From Paenibacillus sp. FSL R7-0273 (GTDB lineage Bacteria; Bacillota; Bacilli; Paenibacillales; Paenibacillaceae): a stretch of 64,000 bases of DNA. Positions 34,506-43,499 of this stretch are shown piece after piece. The stretch spans positions 2,553,501 to 2,617,500 of the forward strand of contig NZ_CP009283.1 of assembly GCF_000758625.1 (NCBI RefSeq), in the 5' to 3' direction. Both the position numbers and the translations under genes were made by a program. The notes beneath the pieces were generated by a model. The model had not been told where the DNA came from, did no database searches, and saw nothing but the letters and a program-made list of their open reading frames with translations. The number at the start of each line of letters is the position of its first letter. Within the stretch, counting starts at the first letter, position 1.

Positions 34506-35339
34506 CTACTTCCCGCCCGCCACCGATATCATCTGCACGACCGGACGCGAGTCGCCGGTCAGTACCGCCTCATCGGCGTTCAGCTGCGAGGAGCCGTCGC
34601 CGTCGAGAAAGATGCCTTCCCGGCCTTCACCGGGAACGGCGTCAAGCACGGCCTGGCGGAAGGCCTCGGCCGTACAGAGCGTAGGCGTGACGATCAGCCA
34701 CAGCTTCCCGTCACTGTCATAGACAAGCCCCGAGCGCATGCGCTGCTCATCAGCAAAGGGCAGGTGTTCGGCCTGGCTTGCGGCCTTCCACAGCTCCTCA
34801 TGCTGCAGATTCATGCTGATGCCGCCCTGGGCCCAGTAGCGGCTGCGGTCTGTGACTTCCAGCTCGTCGCCGGAGGAGACGGTCTGGACCGACAGCCTGC
34901 CGGCAGCGCCGTCCCAGACCATCGTGCCGCGGGCATACTTGGCGTTGAACCAGCCCGAGCCGTAGGCCCCCTTGTCCCCGTTAACGGGGACATCATTCAT
35001 GACCGCCACAGACAGTAGGTCTGTGCCGTAGAAGAAGCCGCCGTTAATCCCGTAGGCGGCAATCTGGCGCAGCGGCAGGCCGTCAGCCCGCAGGACAACG
35101 TCCCCGGGAGAGACAGCCAGCATATGCAGCTGCACTTTGCCGGGGCTCTCCGCCTCAAGATACTCATACCTATGCGGGAGTCCGCTGAACGCCTCCTGAT
35201 GAGCCTGCTTGTTCAGCAGCGTTGCCGCCAGAACGATCAGCAGCACCAGCAGAACGAGCAGGGCAGAGCCAAGCTGCCAGCGCCTGCGCTGCCAGAGCTG
35301 CCGCCATTTATGGGCAGGTGCTTCAGTTGGTGCCGACAT
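34506..35339 (-). CDS. Phosphodiester glycosidase family protein (NAGPA domain)
   Basis: 277 residues. A membrane anchor (residues about 22-43) precedes a NAGPA/DUF2233 domain: HMLAVSPGDVVLRADG, AYGINGGFFYGTDLLSVAV, AQGGISMNLQ and GIFLDGDGSSQLN. The final Asp/Ser block is the typical active-site strand. Bacterial members cleave phosphodiester-linked sugars and are often exported; here it would sit outside the membrane. Its start overlaps the end of the M42 peptidase by 17 bp, so they form one operon. Confidence 0.85.
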   Translation of the reverse strand: MSAPTEAPAHKWRQLWQRRRWQLGSALLVLLVLLIVLAATLLNKQAHQEAFSGLPHRYEYLEAESPGKVQLHMLAVSPGDVVLRADGLPLRQIAAYGINGGFFYGTDLLSVAVMNDVPVNGDKGAYGSGWFNAKYARGTMVWDGAAGRLSVQTVSSGDELEVTDRSRYWAQGGISMNLQHEELWKAASQAEHLPFADEQRMRSGLVYDSDGKLWLIVTPTLCTAEAFRQAVLDAVPGEGREGIFLDGDGSSQLNADEAVLTGDSRPVVQMISVAGGK

Positions 35340-36366
35340 AGGCGGCCAGCAGCTTGGCTGTATTCAGGACAGCCTGCTTATGCGTGCGCTCCATGGAGTG
35401 GGAAGCATGGACGCCCGGGCCGATCAGCGCCCCGCGGATATTGTTGCCGCCGCGCAGAGCAGCGGAAGCATCGGAGCCGTATTGCGGATAGATGTCTACC
35501 GCAAACGGGATCGCGAGGCTGTTCGCCAGCTCAATCAGACGGCCGGTCATGGCGTAATCATAAGGGCCGGAGGAATCCTTGGCACAAATCGAGACATCTG
35601 TCTCCTTACAGCTCAGGTCATCGCCCATGGCGCCCATGTCTACTGCAATGAATTCACTGATGTCACCCGGAATCCAGGACGTACCGTGTCCAACCTCCTC
35701 GTAGTTAGAGATCAGGAGGGCGAGATTGTGCAGCGGCTTCCAGCCTTCACGCTTGATGCTCTCCAGCAGGCCAAACAGAGCGGCCACGCTGGCTTTGTCA
35801 TCCAGATGGCGTGATTTGATATATCCGCTCGGTGTAATAACCGCCCGCGCATCAAAGGAGATAAAGTCACCAACGGCAATGCCAAGCTTGAGCACATCAT
35901 CTTTAGTCGATACCATTTCGTCAATCCGCACTTCCATATTTTCTTCGGCACGTTTGAAATCACGCGCATCGGCATAGACATGCACAGAAGGATGGCTGGT
36001 CAGAATGGTACCGGTATAAGTCAGGCCGCTGCGGGTATGAATGATGCAATATTCATTTTCGATGCTGTTCATCGTAAAGCCGCCGACAGAGGTCAGGCGC
36101 AGTGTGCCGTTCGGTTTAATTGAGCGGACCATGGCACCAAGCGTGTCCACATGGGCACTGATACCGATGGTGCGAGAAGGGTCAAGGCCGGGCACGGTAA
36201 GAATTATACCGCCTTTTTCGTTCCAGCTGAGCGGTACATTCAGCGCGGCAGCTTCCTCGGCTACGACCCGCATCACTTCGGCAGTAAAGCCGCTGGGGCT
36301 TGGGGTGTCGAGCAGTTTTTTCAGCAAGGACAGAATGTAGTCTTCGTTAGGCTGAATTGTTAGCAT
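35323..36366 (-). CDS. M42 family metallopeptidase
   Basis: 347 residues. It is a glutamyl aminopeptidase/tetrahedral aminopeptidase-like enzyme. Metal ligands are in ISAHVDTLGAMV, LDDKASVAALFGLL, NYEEVGHGTSW (catalytic Glu), VDMGAMGDD and GVHASHSMERTH. ATG 36366 has TGGAGG 11 bp upstream. It is cytoplasmic, probably trimming peptides. It starts the operon with the NAGPA protein. Confidence 0.92.
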   Translation of the reverse strand: MLTIQPNEDYILSLLKKLLDTPSPSGFTAEVMRVVAEEAAALNVPLSWNEKGGIILTVPGLDPSRTIGISAHVDTLGAMVRSIKPNGTLRLTSVGGFTMNSIENEYCIIHTRSGLTYTGTILTSHPSVHVYADARDFKRAEENMEVRIDEMVSTKDDVLKLGIAVGDFISFDARAVITPSGYIKSRHLDDKASVAALFGLLESIKREGWKPLHNLALLISNYEEVGHGTSWIPGDISEFIAVDMGAMGDDLSCKETDVSICAKDSSGPYDYAMTGRLIELANSLAIPFAVDIYPQYGSDASAALRGGNNIRGALIGPGVHASHSMERTHKQAVLNTAKLLAAYVGTN

Positions 36367-36413
36367 AGGTTTAAAATCCTCCATTCATCATTTAGGTTAA
36401 GCTGAACAGGCGG

Positions 36414-36713
36414 TTATACAGTCTCGTCCGGCAGCGGTGTTAAAGTGTCAAGGGAATGATCCGCATCGCGCAGCTTGGACAGCTCTGCGTTCAGCGATTT
36501 AATCTGCTTCTGCAGCTTGTACTGGCGGAAGATCCCGTAGGAACCGACGATAATCCCGCCGATTAGGGCGCAGCCCAGAATGACGAGGATCAGCGGAAGG
36601 CTGACCTGATCGAAGCCGAAATTGACCTGGACCGGATCAACGTTAATAACAGCGAATACAGCTGTCAGGAGTGCAAAGATTAGACCTAGGATAAGCGACC
36701 ATTGCAGTTTCAT
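36414..36713 (-). CDS. LapA-like DUF1049 membrane protein
   Basis: 99 residues, ATG 36713 preceded by GGGGGAC. Two hydrophobic helices (residues about 5-23 and 40-62) flank INVDPVQVNFGFDQVSLPLILVI, the DUF1049/LapA pattern. A charged coiled coil (YKLQKQIKSLNAELSKL) follows. In other bacteria LapA proteins help lipopolysaccharide control; in Firmicutes the role is unknown. It lies between PepF and the M42 peptidase on the same strand, behind a hairpin at 36741-36775. Confidence 0.85.
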   Translation of the reverse strand: MKLQWSLILGLIFALLTAVFAVINVDPVQVNFGFDQVSLPLILVILGCALIGGIIVGSYGIFRQYKLQKQIKSLNAELSKLRDADHSLDTLTPLPDETV

Positions 36714-36740
36714 TTGAAGTCCCCCCGTGGATGATGTAAC

Positions 36741-36775
36741 AATATAAATCCCCTGCCCGGTAGCAGGCAAGGGAT
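36741..36775 (-). terminator. Terminator after pepF
   Basis: TCCC-TGCC paired with GGCA-GGGA, followed on the minus strand by TTTATATTGTT. Confidence 0.6.
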
Positions 36776-36805
36776 GACAGCTTGGTTAAGCGGCTCTGTA
36801 CAATC

Positions 36806-38596
36806 TTATTTGGTCAATTGCTCCATCTGCTCAATTACGCTTTCGAACACGCTCATTGCTTCGCGGATCGGCTCAGGAGTGGACATATCGACTCCGGCCT
36901 TGGCCAGAATGTTGATGGAATAGTCGCTGCCGCCGCTCTTCAGGAAGCTGAGGTAGCGGTCTACTGCAGGCTTGCCTTCCTCCAGAATCTGCTTGGAGAA
37001 GCTGGTCGCCGCAGAGAAGCCGGTAGCATACTTGTAAACATAGAAGCTGTTGTAGAAATGCGGGATCCGCGCCCACTCCATTTCAATGTCCTTATCTACA
37101 ACCATATCCGCGCCGTAATACTTCACGTTAAGATCGTAGTAGATAGCCGACAGATCCTGCGGAGTCAGTGATTCTCCCTCTTCAGCACGCTGATGGATGA
37201 TTTTTTCAAATTCTGCGAACATCGTCTGCCGGAATACTGTGGTGCGGAACTGGTCGGCATAATAGGTCAGCAGGTACATTTTTTCCTTAGGATCCGTTGA
37301 TTTGTTCAACAGATAGTCCATCAGCAGCGCTTCATTGGTTGTGGAAGCTACTTCTGCAAGGAAAATGGTATACTGCGCATCGCGGTATTTAAGCGCATTA
37401 TCCGAATAGTAGGAATGCAGGGCATGCCCCATTTCATGCGCCAGGGTGAACATGCTGTTCAGGTTATCATTATGGTTCAGCAGCACATAAGGGTGAGTGC
37501 CGTAGGCTCCCCAGCTGTATGCGCCGGTGCGTTTGCTCTCATTTTCGTAAATATCGATCCAGCCGTTGTCATAGCCCTCCTGCAGCACATTGAGGTAATC
37601 CTCGCCGAGCGGCTTCAGGCCTTCTTTGGTGATCTTTTTCGCTTCTTCAAAGGTAATGTCCAGCTTATATTCGTCCACGAGCGGAGCGAACAGATCATAC
37701 ATATGTAGTTCATCAACGCCGAGCAGCTTCTGGCGCAGCTTCATATAACGGTGCATCAGCGGCAGGCTCTCGTGAATGGTGTCAATCAGGTTGGTGTATA
37801 CTTCCTTCGGGATATTATCGCCGTACAGCGACATTTCCAGCACTGACGGATATTTGCGTACCCGCGAGTAAAATACATTTTTGTTCACGTTCGCGCCAAG
37901 GGTCGCAGCGATTGTATTCTTCTGCTTGGCATAGGTTTCATATACCGCTTTAAAAGCGTTCTTGCGCACCTCGCGGTCCGGACTTTCCAGGAACTGAATG
38001 TAGCTGCCGTGGGTCAGCTCTACTTCCTTGCCTTCCTCATTCTTGATCTTCGGGAACTTAAGATCCGCATTGTTCAGCATGCCAAAAATATTCTGCGGTG
38101 CCTGTGAAATATTGCCGACCTGGGCCAGCAGCGCTTCCTCAGCCTTAGTAAGGACATGGGCTTTTTCACGCTTCATTTCAGTCAGGGTAAAAGTATAAGC
38201 GGAGAGGGAAGGGTCAGCGATGAACTGATCCAGCTTTTCTACAGGCAGGGACAGGATTTCCGGTGTGACAAAAGACAGCGATTCTCCGGCTTCAACACTG
38301 AGCTTCTTCGCCTTTTGGGTAAGCGCCTGGTAGGTTGGGGCTGCAGTGTCTTCGTCCTGACGCATATGTGCATATACATAGAGCCGTTCAGTAAGCTGGG
38401 ACAGCTCATCATCCAGCTCGAAGCAGCCCTTGAGCTCATCAGCCGAATCCAGCTTGCCCTGGAAGGCAGAGGCTTTCTTGATCAGCGCCTTGGCTTCGTT
38501 GTATTCCTTATCCCATTGCTCCTGTGAGGCAAACATATCTTCTAGCTTCCAGCGGTTCTCGGCAGGCACTTCACTTCTCTTCAATAACTGTTCCAT
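36806..38596 (-). CDS. pepF: Oligoendopeptidase F
   Basis: 596 residues, the normal PepF length. The M3 zinc site AHEMGHALHSYYS is near residue 385, with downstream Glu in FLAEVASTTNEALL. The ATG 38596 has AGGAGG 8 bp upstream and begins MEQLLKRSEVP, as in other PepF proteins. The frame is open upstream to 38740, but that extension would add a signal-like stretch absent in the family. It is a cytoplasmic oligopeptidase acting on peptides of about 7-17 residues. Confidence 0.95.
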   Translation of the reverse strand: MEQLLKRSEVPAENRWKLEDMFASQEQWDKEYNEAKALIKKASAFQGKLDSADELKGCFELDDELSQLTERLYVYAHMRQDEDTAAPTYQALTQKAKKLSVEAGESLSFVTPEILSLPVEKLDQFIADPSLSAYTFTLTEMKREKAHVLTKAEEALLAQVGNISQAPQNIFGMLNNADLKFPKIKNEEGKEVELTHGSYIQFLESPDREVRKNAFKAVYETYAKQKNTIAATLGANVNKNVFYSRVRKYPSVLEMSLYGDNIPKEVYTNLIDTIHESLPLMHRYMKLRQKLLGVDELHMYDLFAPLVDEYKLDITFEEAKKITKEGLKPLGEDYLNVLQEGYDNGWIDIYENESKRTGAYSWGAYGTHPYVLLNHNDNLNSMFTLAHEMGHALHSYYSDNALKYRDAQYTIFLAEVASTTNEALLMDYLLNKSTDPKEKMYLLTYYADQFRTTVFRQTMFAEFEKIIHQRAEEGESLTPQDLSAIYYDLNVKYYGADMVVDKDIEMEWARIPHFYNSFYVYKYATGFSAATSFSKQILEEGKPAVDRYLSFLKSGGSDYSINILAKAGVDMSTPEPIREAMSVFESVIEQMEQLTK

Positions 38597-38795
38597 GGAA
38601 ATCCTCCTTAAATGATGGGATGTAGCAGGCATAGACTGCTGTGCTGCAGGCTTTGAGGATCCGCCCGGCAGCAGAGACAGCGCGAGCAGAAGCGGAAAAA
38701 ATCTGGCGGTAAAGGGCATAACTTGCGCCTCCTGTATCATAGGGTCGGCTTAGTATGCCCTGCCAAATTCTGATTATGAACTGCTTAAACAAGAG

Positions 38796-38966
38796 TTATG
38801 CAAGCAGGCTACAAATAATGAAGATAAAAGCAAGGGCAACCAGAATAACTGCGGTCAGTGCCATACCCCGCTTGAGACGAGGCGGCAGTTTGTCCTTACT
38901 CATAATAAGAACAGCTCCGAGGCAGAGGACTACAATGATATAAATAACCAGACTTTCGTTATCCAT
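38796..38966 (-). CDS. 56-residue two-helix membrane protein
   Basis: ATG 38966 to TAA 38796. Two strongly hydrophobic helices (residues about 6-21 and 36-55) flank a basic loop (SKDKLPPRLKRG), so it is a hairpin membrane protein with the loop inside. The ribosome site is weak (AGG near 10 bp). It lies 6 bp beyond the stop of the gene at 38973, suggesting coupling. No family recognised. Confidence 0.6.
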   Translation of the reverse strand: MDNESLVIYIIVVLCLGAVLIMSKDKLPPRLKRGMALTAVILVALAFIFIICSLLA

Positions 38967-38972
38967 ATCAGC

Positions 38973-39206
38973 CTAGACCTGTTTAAATGCTGCAATGATA
39001 TTTTTGTACTCTTCTTCGTTGTCTTTATAAGACTCTTTATTGAAACGGTTATTCACCCATTCCATCATGGCCGGACGGCTCATAAAGGTATGCGTTTCTT
39101 CTCCCCACTGGTCGGAAATTTCCCGGAGAATGATGTAGCGCCCCTGAACCTCGACGGTCATCATATTCCATTTGTCAGTTTTGTATATTTCGTGTTTTTT
39201 AATCAT
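38973..39206 (-). CDS. Small soluble protein, unknown function
   Basis: 77 residues, ATG 39206 with GGTGG upstream. It is charged and aromatic-rich (TDKWNMMTVEVQGRYIIL, HTFMSRPAMMEWVNNRF). No membrane segment or metal motif is visible. It diverges from the cold-shock gene. Function unknown. Confidence 0.65.
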   Translation of the reverse strand: MIKKHEIYKTDKWNMMTVEVQGRYIILREISDQWGEETHTFMSRPAMMEWVNNRFNKESYKDNEEEYKNIIAAFKQV

Positions 39207-39303
39207 GTCATTACCACCCTGGCGATTTTTGGCTTTTGCGTCAATGATAACGCACCGGGTTAGTGAAAAGCAAATTAAATCACTAATATAGGGAAAAAGT
39301 GGA

Positions 39304-39332
39304 TTGCTTTGCAGGAATAGTTGGGGTATAAT
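39304..39332 (+). promoter_or_regulatory. Promoter of the cold-shock gene
   Basis: TTGCTT at 39304-39309 and TATAAT at 39327-39332, 17-bp spacer, 45 bp before the start codon. Confidence 0.65.
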
Positions 39333-39377
39333 GTAAGCATACGCCATATATGGCGGTATTTTTAGGAGGTTGTTCAT

Positions 39378-39575
39378 TTGAAAGGTACAGTAAAATGGTT
39401 TAACGCAGAAAAAGGTTACGGTTTTCTTCAGGTAGAAGGCGGCGAAGATGTATTCGTTCACTTCTCAGCTATCCAAGGCGACGGCTTCAAGACTTTGGAT
39501 GAAGGCCAAGCGGTTGAATTCGACATCACTGACGGTAACCGCGGTCCTCAGGCAGCTAACGTAGTTAAATTATAA
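39378..39575 (+). CDS. Cold-shock protein (CspA/CspB family)
   Basis: 65 residues, TTG start 8 bp after AGGAGG. RNA-binding motifs RNP1 (KGYGFL) and RNP2 (VFVHFSAI) are intact, as are the other OB-fold strands. It is a nucleic-acid chaperone that melts RNA structures. It is monocistronic with its own promoter and a strong terminator; high expression is likely given favourable codons. Confidence 0.96.
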   Translation: MKGTVKWFNAEKGYGFLQVEGGEDVFVHFSAIQGDGFKTLDEGQAVEFDITDGNRGPQAANVVKL

Positions 39576-39662
39576 GAAACGGCCGGACAGTTTAGCTGTC
39601 AGCCGCAATATATATGATTTATGGCAGGCACTTGTAAGAGTGGTAACCATCAACTTTCAAAG

Positions 39663-39693
39663 CACACAGTTCTTTCGGGAACTGTGTTTTTTT
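39663..39693 (+). terminator. Terminator of the cold-shock gene
   Basis: ACACAGTTC and GAACTGTGT pair around TTTCGG, followed by seven T residues. Confidence 0.93.
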
Positions 39694-39740
39694 ATATTCT
39701 AGATAGCCCTTACCGCAGATGCAGCAAGGGCTGAAAGAGA

Positions 39741-41054
39741 TTAAAGAGTAGCTTTGTGTGCAGGAACCGCCTCTGCAGGCTGTGCCGGGACAGCGCCAGA
39801 TTCAGGCACGTGAGGAGCGGCAGGAACTGCTTTTCTGCGTAAAGAGATCCGGAAAGGTCCTCCCATATCCAGCAGATGCTTGACGAAGAAGCCGATAAAT
39901 GCGAGTACAGAGAACAGGGTGGCTACCAGGTAGAATGTGCTGCGTCCGGCATCCTCATAGATTAAACCGCCGAACGTACCGCTGAGCAGCCCGGAGGCAC
40001 TGGACCACACTACGGTAAATAGCGCAAGACCGGTTGCCCGCAGATGATCGGGTATAATACGTGTGATATAGCGGATAGCTGTTACATAGAAAATGCCGAA
40101 CGAAATACTGTGCAGTGCCTGGATAGCAATAATCGCCCCCGGATGGACGGCCTGCGACATGAGCAGAAAGCGTAAGCCGTACATTAGACTGGCAAAAGCG
40201 AGCAGCGGCAGCTCCTTGAACCGTTCGCCGTATTTGCTGAGCAGAAAGAAAATCGGAATCTCGCTCAGCGCGGACGCAAGCAGCGCCCAGCCGATTAAGT
40301 CGTCGCCTGCGTTCATGCTTTTGAGACTCAGGGTGAGGAACGCCTCGTTCATCCGGTGCCCGAGCGCGAGGACAAAGACACAGCCGAAGAACCACAGCAC
40401 TTCCTTTTGCAGCATAATCTCCTTCAGGCCGCCGCTCTTGGCCGGTGCTTTGACAGAAGAGCCGGTGCTGGCGGCTTCAGCCGGAGAACGTTTGACATCC
40501 TTTAAGCCTATAGTTAATAGCAGGGCGGCTACAATGATAACGATACATACCCCGATGCTGTATGAAGAGCCGAGCGCTCTTAACACATACCCGATTGTAA
40601 GGGCGAAAAAGGAATAACCAAGAGAGCCGAATACGCGGATCGTTATAAAGTTCCGTCCGTGACGCTGGGCCACTTTGATCGCCATTGTGTCCGCCAGCGG
40701 GAAAACAGGGTAATAGAAGAAATAGAATAAGGATATTATAAGCATTACCATTGAGAAATCGGTAGCTCTAGCCAGGAGAATAGCGGTCACTAGCTGGCCG
40801 GCCAGCAGAATAGCCATAATTTTTTTGATCGTTCCGAGCCGGTCGCTCATCATGCTCCAGAACAGATTGGACAGAATGGAGATCAGCGGCCCGAGGGAAT
40901 ACAGGAGACCTACCTGTGTGCTGCTGAAGCCGAGATGGGTGTAAAAGAGCGGAAAATAAGAGACTACCAGTACACTGGTGCCGAAAAGTGTAAAGATGAA
41001 GGAACGCAGCCAATTCTGATCACTATAGGGGCTGCCGGTCCGTCCTGATTCCAT
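39741..41054 (-). CDS. MFS transporter (LacY/MFS_1-like group)
   Basis: 437 residues, 12 helices. The start (FTLFGTSVLVVSYFPLFYTHLGFSS) and SMMSDRLGTIKKIM, with VRVFGSLGYSFFALTIGYVL in helix 5, fit the MFS_1_like family that includes LacY, HcaT and nucleoside transporters. The C-terminal tail is proline/alanine-rich (PAAPHVPESGAVPAQPAEAV). A solute symporter is likely; the substrate is unknown. It is transcribed away from ytpB. Confidence 0.85.
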   Translation of the reverse strand: MESGRTGSPYSDQNWLRSFIFTLFGTSVLVVSYFPLFYTHLGFSSTQVGLLYSLGPLISILSNLFWSMMSDRLGTIKKIMAILLAGQLVTAILLARATDFSMVMLIISLFYFFYYPVFPLADTMAIKVAQRHGRNFITIRVFGSLGYSFFALTIGYVLRALGSSYSIGVCIVIIVAALLLTIGLKDVKRSPAEAASTGSSVKAPAKSGGLKEIMLQKEVLWFFGCVFVLALGHRMNEAFLTLSLKSMNAGDDLIGWALLASALSEIPIFFLLSKYGERFKELPLLAFASLMYGLRFLLMSQAVHPGAIIAIQALHSISFGIFYVTAIRYITRIIPDHLRATGLALFTVVWSSASGLLSGTFGGLIYEDAGRSTFYLVATLFSVLAFIGFFVKHLLDMGGPFRISLRRKAVPAAPHVPESGAVPAQPAEAVPAHKATL

Positions 41055-41184
41055 GTGTTTGCACTCCTTGAGGTATCAAATACGCTCAGTATAGCATAAA
41101 GGCTGCTTCCGATGTTTGTTAAAAGATTATTAAAATGGAGCGATTTCTGAATTTTTCAAGGATTTGCGAAAGTGATTTTGTTAT

Positions 41185-41213
41185 TTGTACAAAAACGCTT
41201 CGCATATTATAAT
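41185..41213 (+). promoter_or_regulatory. Promoter of the ytpB-like gene
   Basis: TTGTAC at 41185-41190 and TATAAT at 41208-41213, 17-bp spacer, 29 bp before the GTG start. Confidence 0.75.
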
Positions 41214-41242
41214 AATGATGATTTGGATAAGGAGACAACAAT

Positions 41243-42340
41243 GTGGAGGCACTGTCATTGAATGAATTTGAGCAAGGCCGTTACCTAAGCCCGCGGGGCC
41301 CTATAGGGCTCATGAGCCGGGTTTATAAGTACGTGCTGCCGGAAGTGCGGGAGTGTTTGCACTCCTGGCGCCAGGATGCGGAAGGGATTCCCGATCCCGA
41401 GCTCCGGAAACAAGCGCTTGCCAGCATTGAAACCAAGCAGTTTCACTGTGAAGGCGGAGGTATTTATGCTGCCGGCAATTTGTCGATGAGACATATACTG
41501 ATTCCGCTTATTGTCGCCTATCAAACGATCAGTGATTATCTGGATAACCTGTGTGACCGCAGCACCTCGCTTGATCCGGCCGATTTCCGGCTGCTGCATC
41601 AGTCGATGCTTGATGCAATCACTCCGGGTGCTGAGCCTGTTAATTACTACGCGCTGCGCAGTGAGCAGAATGACGGGGGATACCTGCACCGTCTGGTCCG
41701 CAAATGTCAGGAGATGACGGCGTTACTGCCCGGTTATGCTGCTGCGGCCGGGGAAATTTACGATCTGGCTGTGCTGTATACAGATCTGCAGGTGTACAAG
41801 CATATCCGTCCCGAGCTCAGGGAAGCTGCCCTGAAGGAATGGTGGGCAGTGGAAGGTAAACGCGCTCCGCACCTTCACTGGAATGAATTTGCGGCCGCGA
41901 CCGGCTCTACGCTGGGTGTGTTTATGCTGTTTCTGTCTGCCTGTGACCCCCGTCTGGACAAGTCGAAAGCGGCTTCGATCCGCGCTGCCTACTTTCCTCA
42001 TGTCTGCGGACTGCACATAATGCTGGATTATCTCATTGATCAGGACGAAGACCGGGCCGGCGGTGATCTCAACTTCTGCAATTATTATGACAATACTGAT
42101 ACCATGCTGAATCGGATTGCTTCCATCGTGGAGTGGGCCCGCAAAGATGTCCGGAGCTTACCTGAGAACTCAATGCATCGGATGGTTATCGAGGGGCTGC
42201 TGGCACTTTATTTATCCGATCCAAAAGTCAGCGAACAGCGGGAGGTTCGTACGGTATCCAAGCGCTTAATGAAAAGAAGCCCGCTGACCAGGCTGTTCTT
42301 CTTTGTTAACAGCCGCTGGATACGCAAACACATGTACTAA
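41243..42340 (+). CDS. ytpB: Tetraprenyl-beta-curcumene synthase (YtpB/DUF2600)
   Basis: 365 residues; GTG 8 bp after AAGGAG. The DUF2600 blocks YKYVLPEVRECLHSWRQ, HCEGGGIYAA, IVAYQTISDYLDNLCDR and LDYLIDQDEDRAGG are present. The last two hold the Asp-rich metal sites. The B. subtilis enzyme cyclises long-chain prenyl diphosphates (heptaprenyl diphosphate) to tetraprenyl-beta-curcumene, a precursor of spore or membrane sesquarterpenes. No downstream squalene-hopene cyclase homologue lies in the window. Confidence 0.92.
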   Translation: MEALSLNEFEQGRYLSPRGPIGLMSRVYKYVLPEVRECLHSWRQDAEGIPDPELRKQALASIETKQFHCEGGGIYAAGNLSMRHILIPLIVAYQTISDYLDNLCDRSTSLDPADFRLLHQSMLDAITPGAEPVNYYALRSEQNDGGYLHRLVRKCQEMTALLPGYAAAAGEIYDLAVLYTDLQVYKHIRPELREAALKEWWAVEGKRAPHLHWNEFAAATGSTLGVFMLFLSACDPRLDKSKAASIRAAYFPHVCGLHIMLDYLIDQDEDRAGGDLNFCNYYDNTDTMLNRIASIVEWARKDVRSLPENSMHRMVIEGLLALYLSDPKVSEQREVRTVSKRLMKRSPLTRLFFFVNSRWIRKHMY

Positions 42341-42405
42341 AGGCTGTGAAGCGTATATCCCCTTCCGGGGCCATGCTTTGCACAATTTAAGGAGGAACTA
42401 ACAGG

Positions 42406-43377
42406 ATGTCAAACGTAAAAAAAATCGCAGTATTAACCAGTGGCGGAGACTCACAGGGCATGAACGCGGCTGTCCGCGCAGTTGTGCGCAGTGCAATCTT
42501 TTACGGGATTGAAGTGTACGGAATTCAGCGCGGCTACCAGGGTCTGCTGAACCGTGATATTTTCCCGATGGATCTGCGCAGTGTAGGCGACATTATCCAG
42601 CGCGGCGGTACCATTCTCCAATCGGCACGCTGTCTGGAATTCATCAAACCGGAAGGCCAGCAGAAGGGTGCAGATATTCTTAACGAGATGGGAATTGACG
42701 GCCTGGTTGTTATCGGCGGTGACGGTTCTTATCAGGGCGCGAACAAGCTCAGCAAGCTTGGTATCAAGACGATGGCTTTGCCGGGAACCATTGACAATGA
42801 TATCTCCTTTACGGATTACACCATTGGCTTTGATACTGCGGTAGGCGTTGTTGTGGATGCGATCAACAAGCTCCGTGACACCATGTCCTCCCATGAACGT
42901 TCTTCCATTGTCGAAGTTATGGGCCGCCACTGCGGTGATATCGCGCTTCATGCCGGTCTTGCTTCCGGCGCTGAAACCATTCTTGTACCGGAAATGCCTT
43001 ATGACCTCAACGAAGTAGCTGACCGGATGAAGGATAACTTTACCAAAGGTAAACGCCACAGTATCGTAATCGTTGCTGAAGGCGTAGGCAAAGGTGAGGA
43101 TGTAGCTCAGGCGCTCAAAGACCGCCATGCTTCACTTGATGCCCGTGTAACGGTTCTGGGCCACATCCAGCGCGGCGGTACTCCGACACCGGCTGACCGC
43201 AACCTGGCAAGCCGTCTTGGTGATTTTGCCGTTCGTAAGCTGATCGAAGGTGAATCGGCCAAAGCCTGCGGAATTATCAAAGGTGAGCTGACGATTACAG
43301 ATATTGATACTGTAGTAAATACGAAGAAGAGCTTTGATACAGATTTGTACGAGCTGGCTTCCCGTCTGTCCCAATAA
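42406..43377 (+). CDS. pfkA: ATP-dependent 6-phosphofructokinase
   Basis: 323 residues. It phosphorylates fructose 6-phosphate in glycolysis. The ATP site VLTSGGDSQGMNAAVRAVV, the catalytic PGTIDNDI, GRHCGDIAL and LGHIQRGGTPTPADR match bacterial Pfk. The start ATG follows AAGGAGG. Unlike in many Bacilli, no pyk gene follows; a terminator and the convergent MATE gene come next. Confidence 0.97.
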   Translation: MSNVKKIAVLTSGGDSQGMNAAVRAVVRSAIFYGIEVYGIQRGYQGLLNRDIFPMDLRSVGDIIQRGGTILQSARCLEFIKPEGQQKGADILNEMGIDGLVVIGGDGSYQGANKLSKLGIKTMALPGTIDNDISFTDYTIGFDTAVGVVVDAINKLRDTMSSHERSSIVEVMGRHCGDIALHAGLASGAETILVPEMPYDLNEVADRMKDNFTKGKRHSIVIVAEGVGKGEDVAQALKDRHASLDARVTVLGHIQRGGTPTPADRNLASRLGDFAVRKLIEGESAKACGIIKGELTITDIDTVVNTKKSFDTDLYELASRLSQ

Positions 43378-43392
43378 TATATTATGCACTAC

Positions 43393-43418
43393 AGCCGTCT
43401 GGAAACAGGCGGTTTTTT
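43393..43418 (+). terminator. Terminator of pfkA
   Basis: CCGTCTG-GAAA-CAGGCGG followed by seven T residues. Confidence 0.88.
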
Positions 43419-43448
43419 TGCGTTTGAAGATTATAACCTGTTATACAA

Positions 43449-43484
43449 AAAGACCCGTCTCCCCTTTGAATGAAGGGTAAGACG
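43449..43484 (-). terminator. Terminator of the MATE gene
   Basis: GACCCGTCT and AGACGGGCC pair across an 18-base loop; on the minus strand TTTTTG follows. Confidence 0.75.
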
Positions 43485-43499
43485 GGCCGGGACACAACA

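Noticed and set aside
38597..38740. Signal-peptide-like extension of PepF
   Set aside because: The family starts at MEQLLKRSEVP with a strong Shine-Dalgarno at the internal ATG; PepF is cytoplasmic. The stretch is probably leader sequence.
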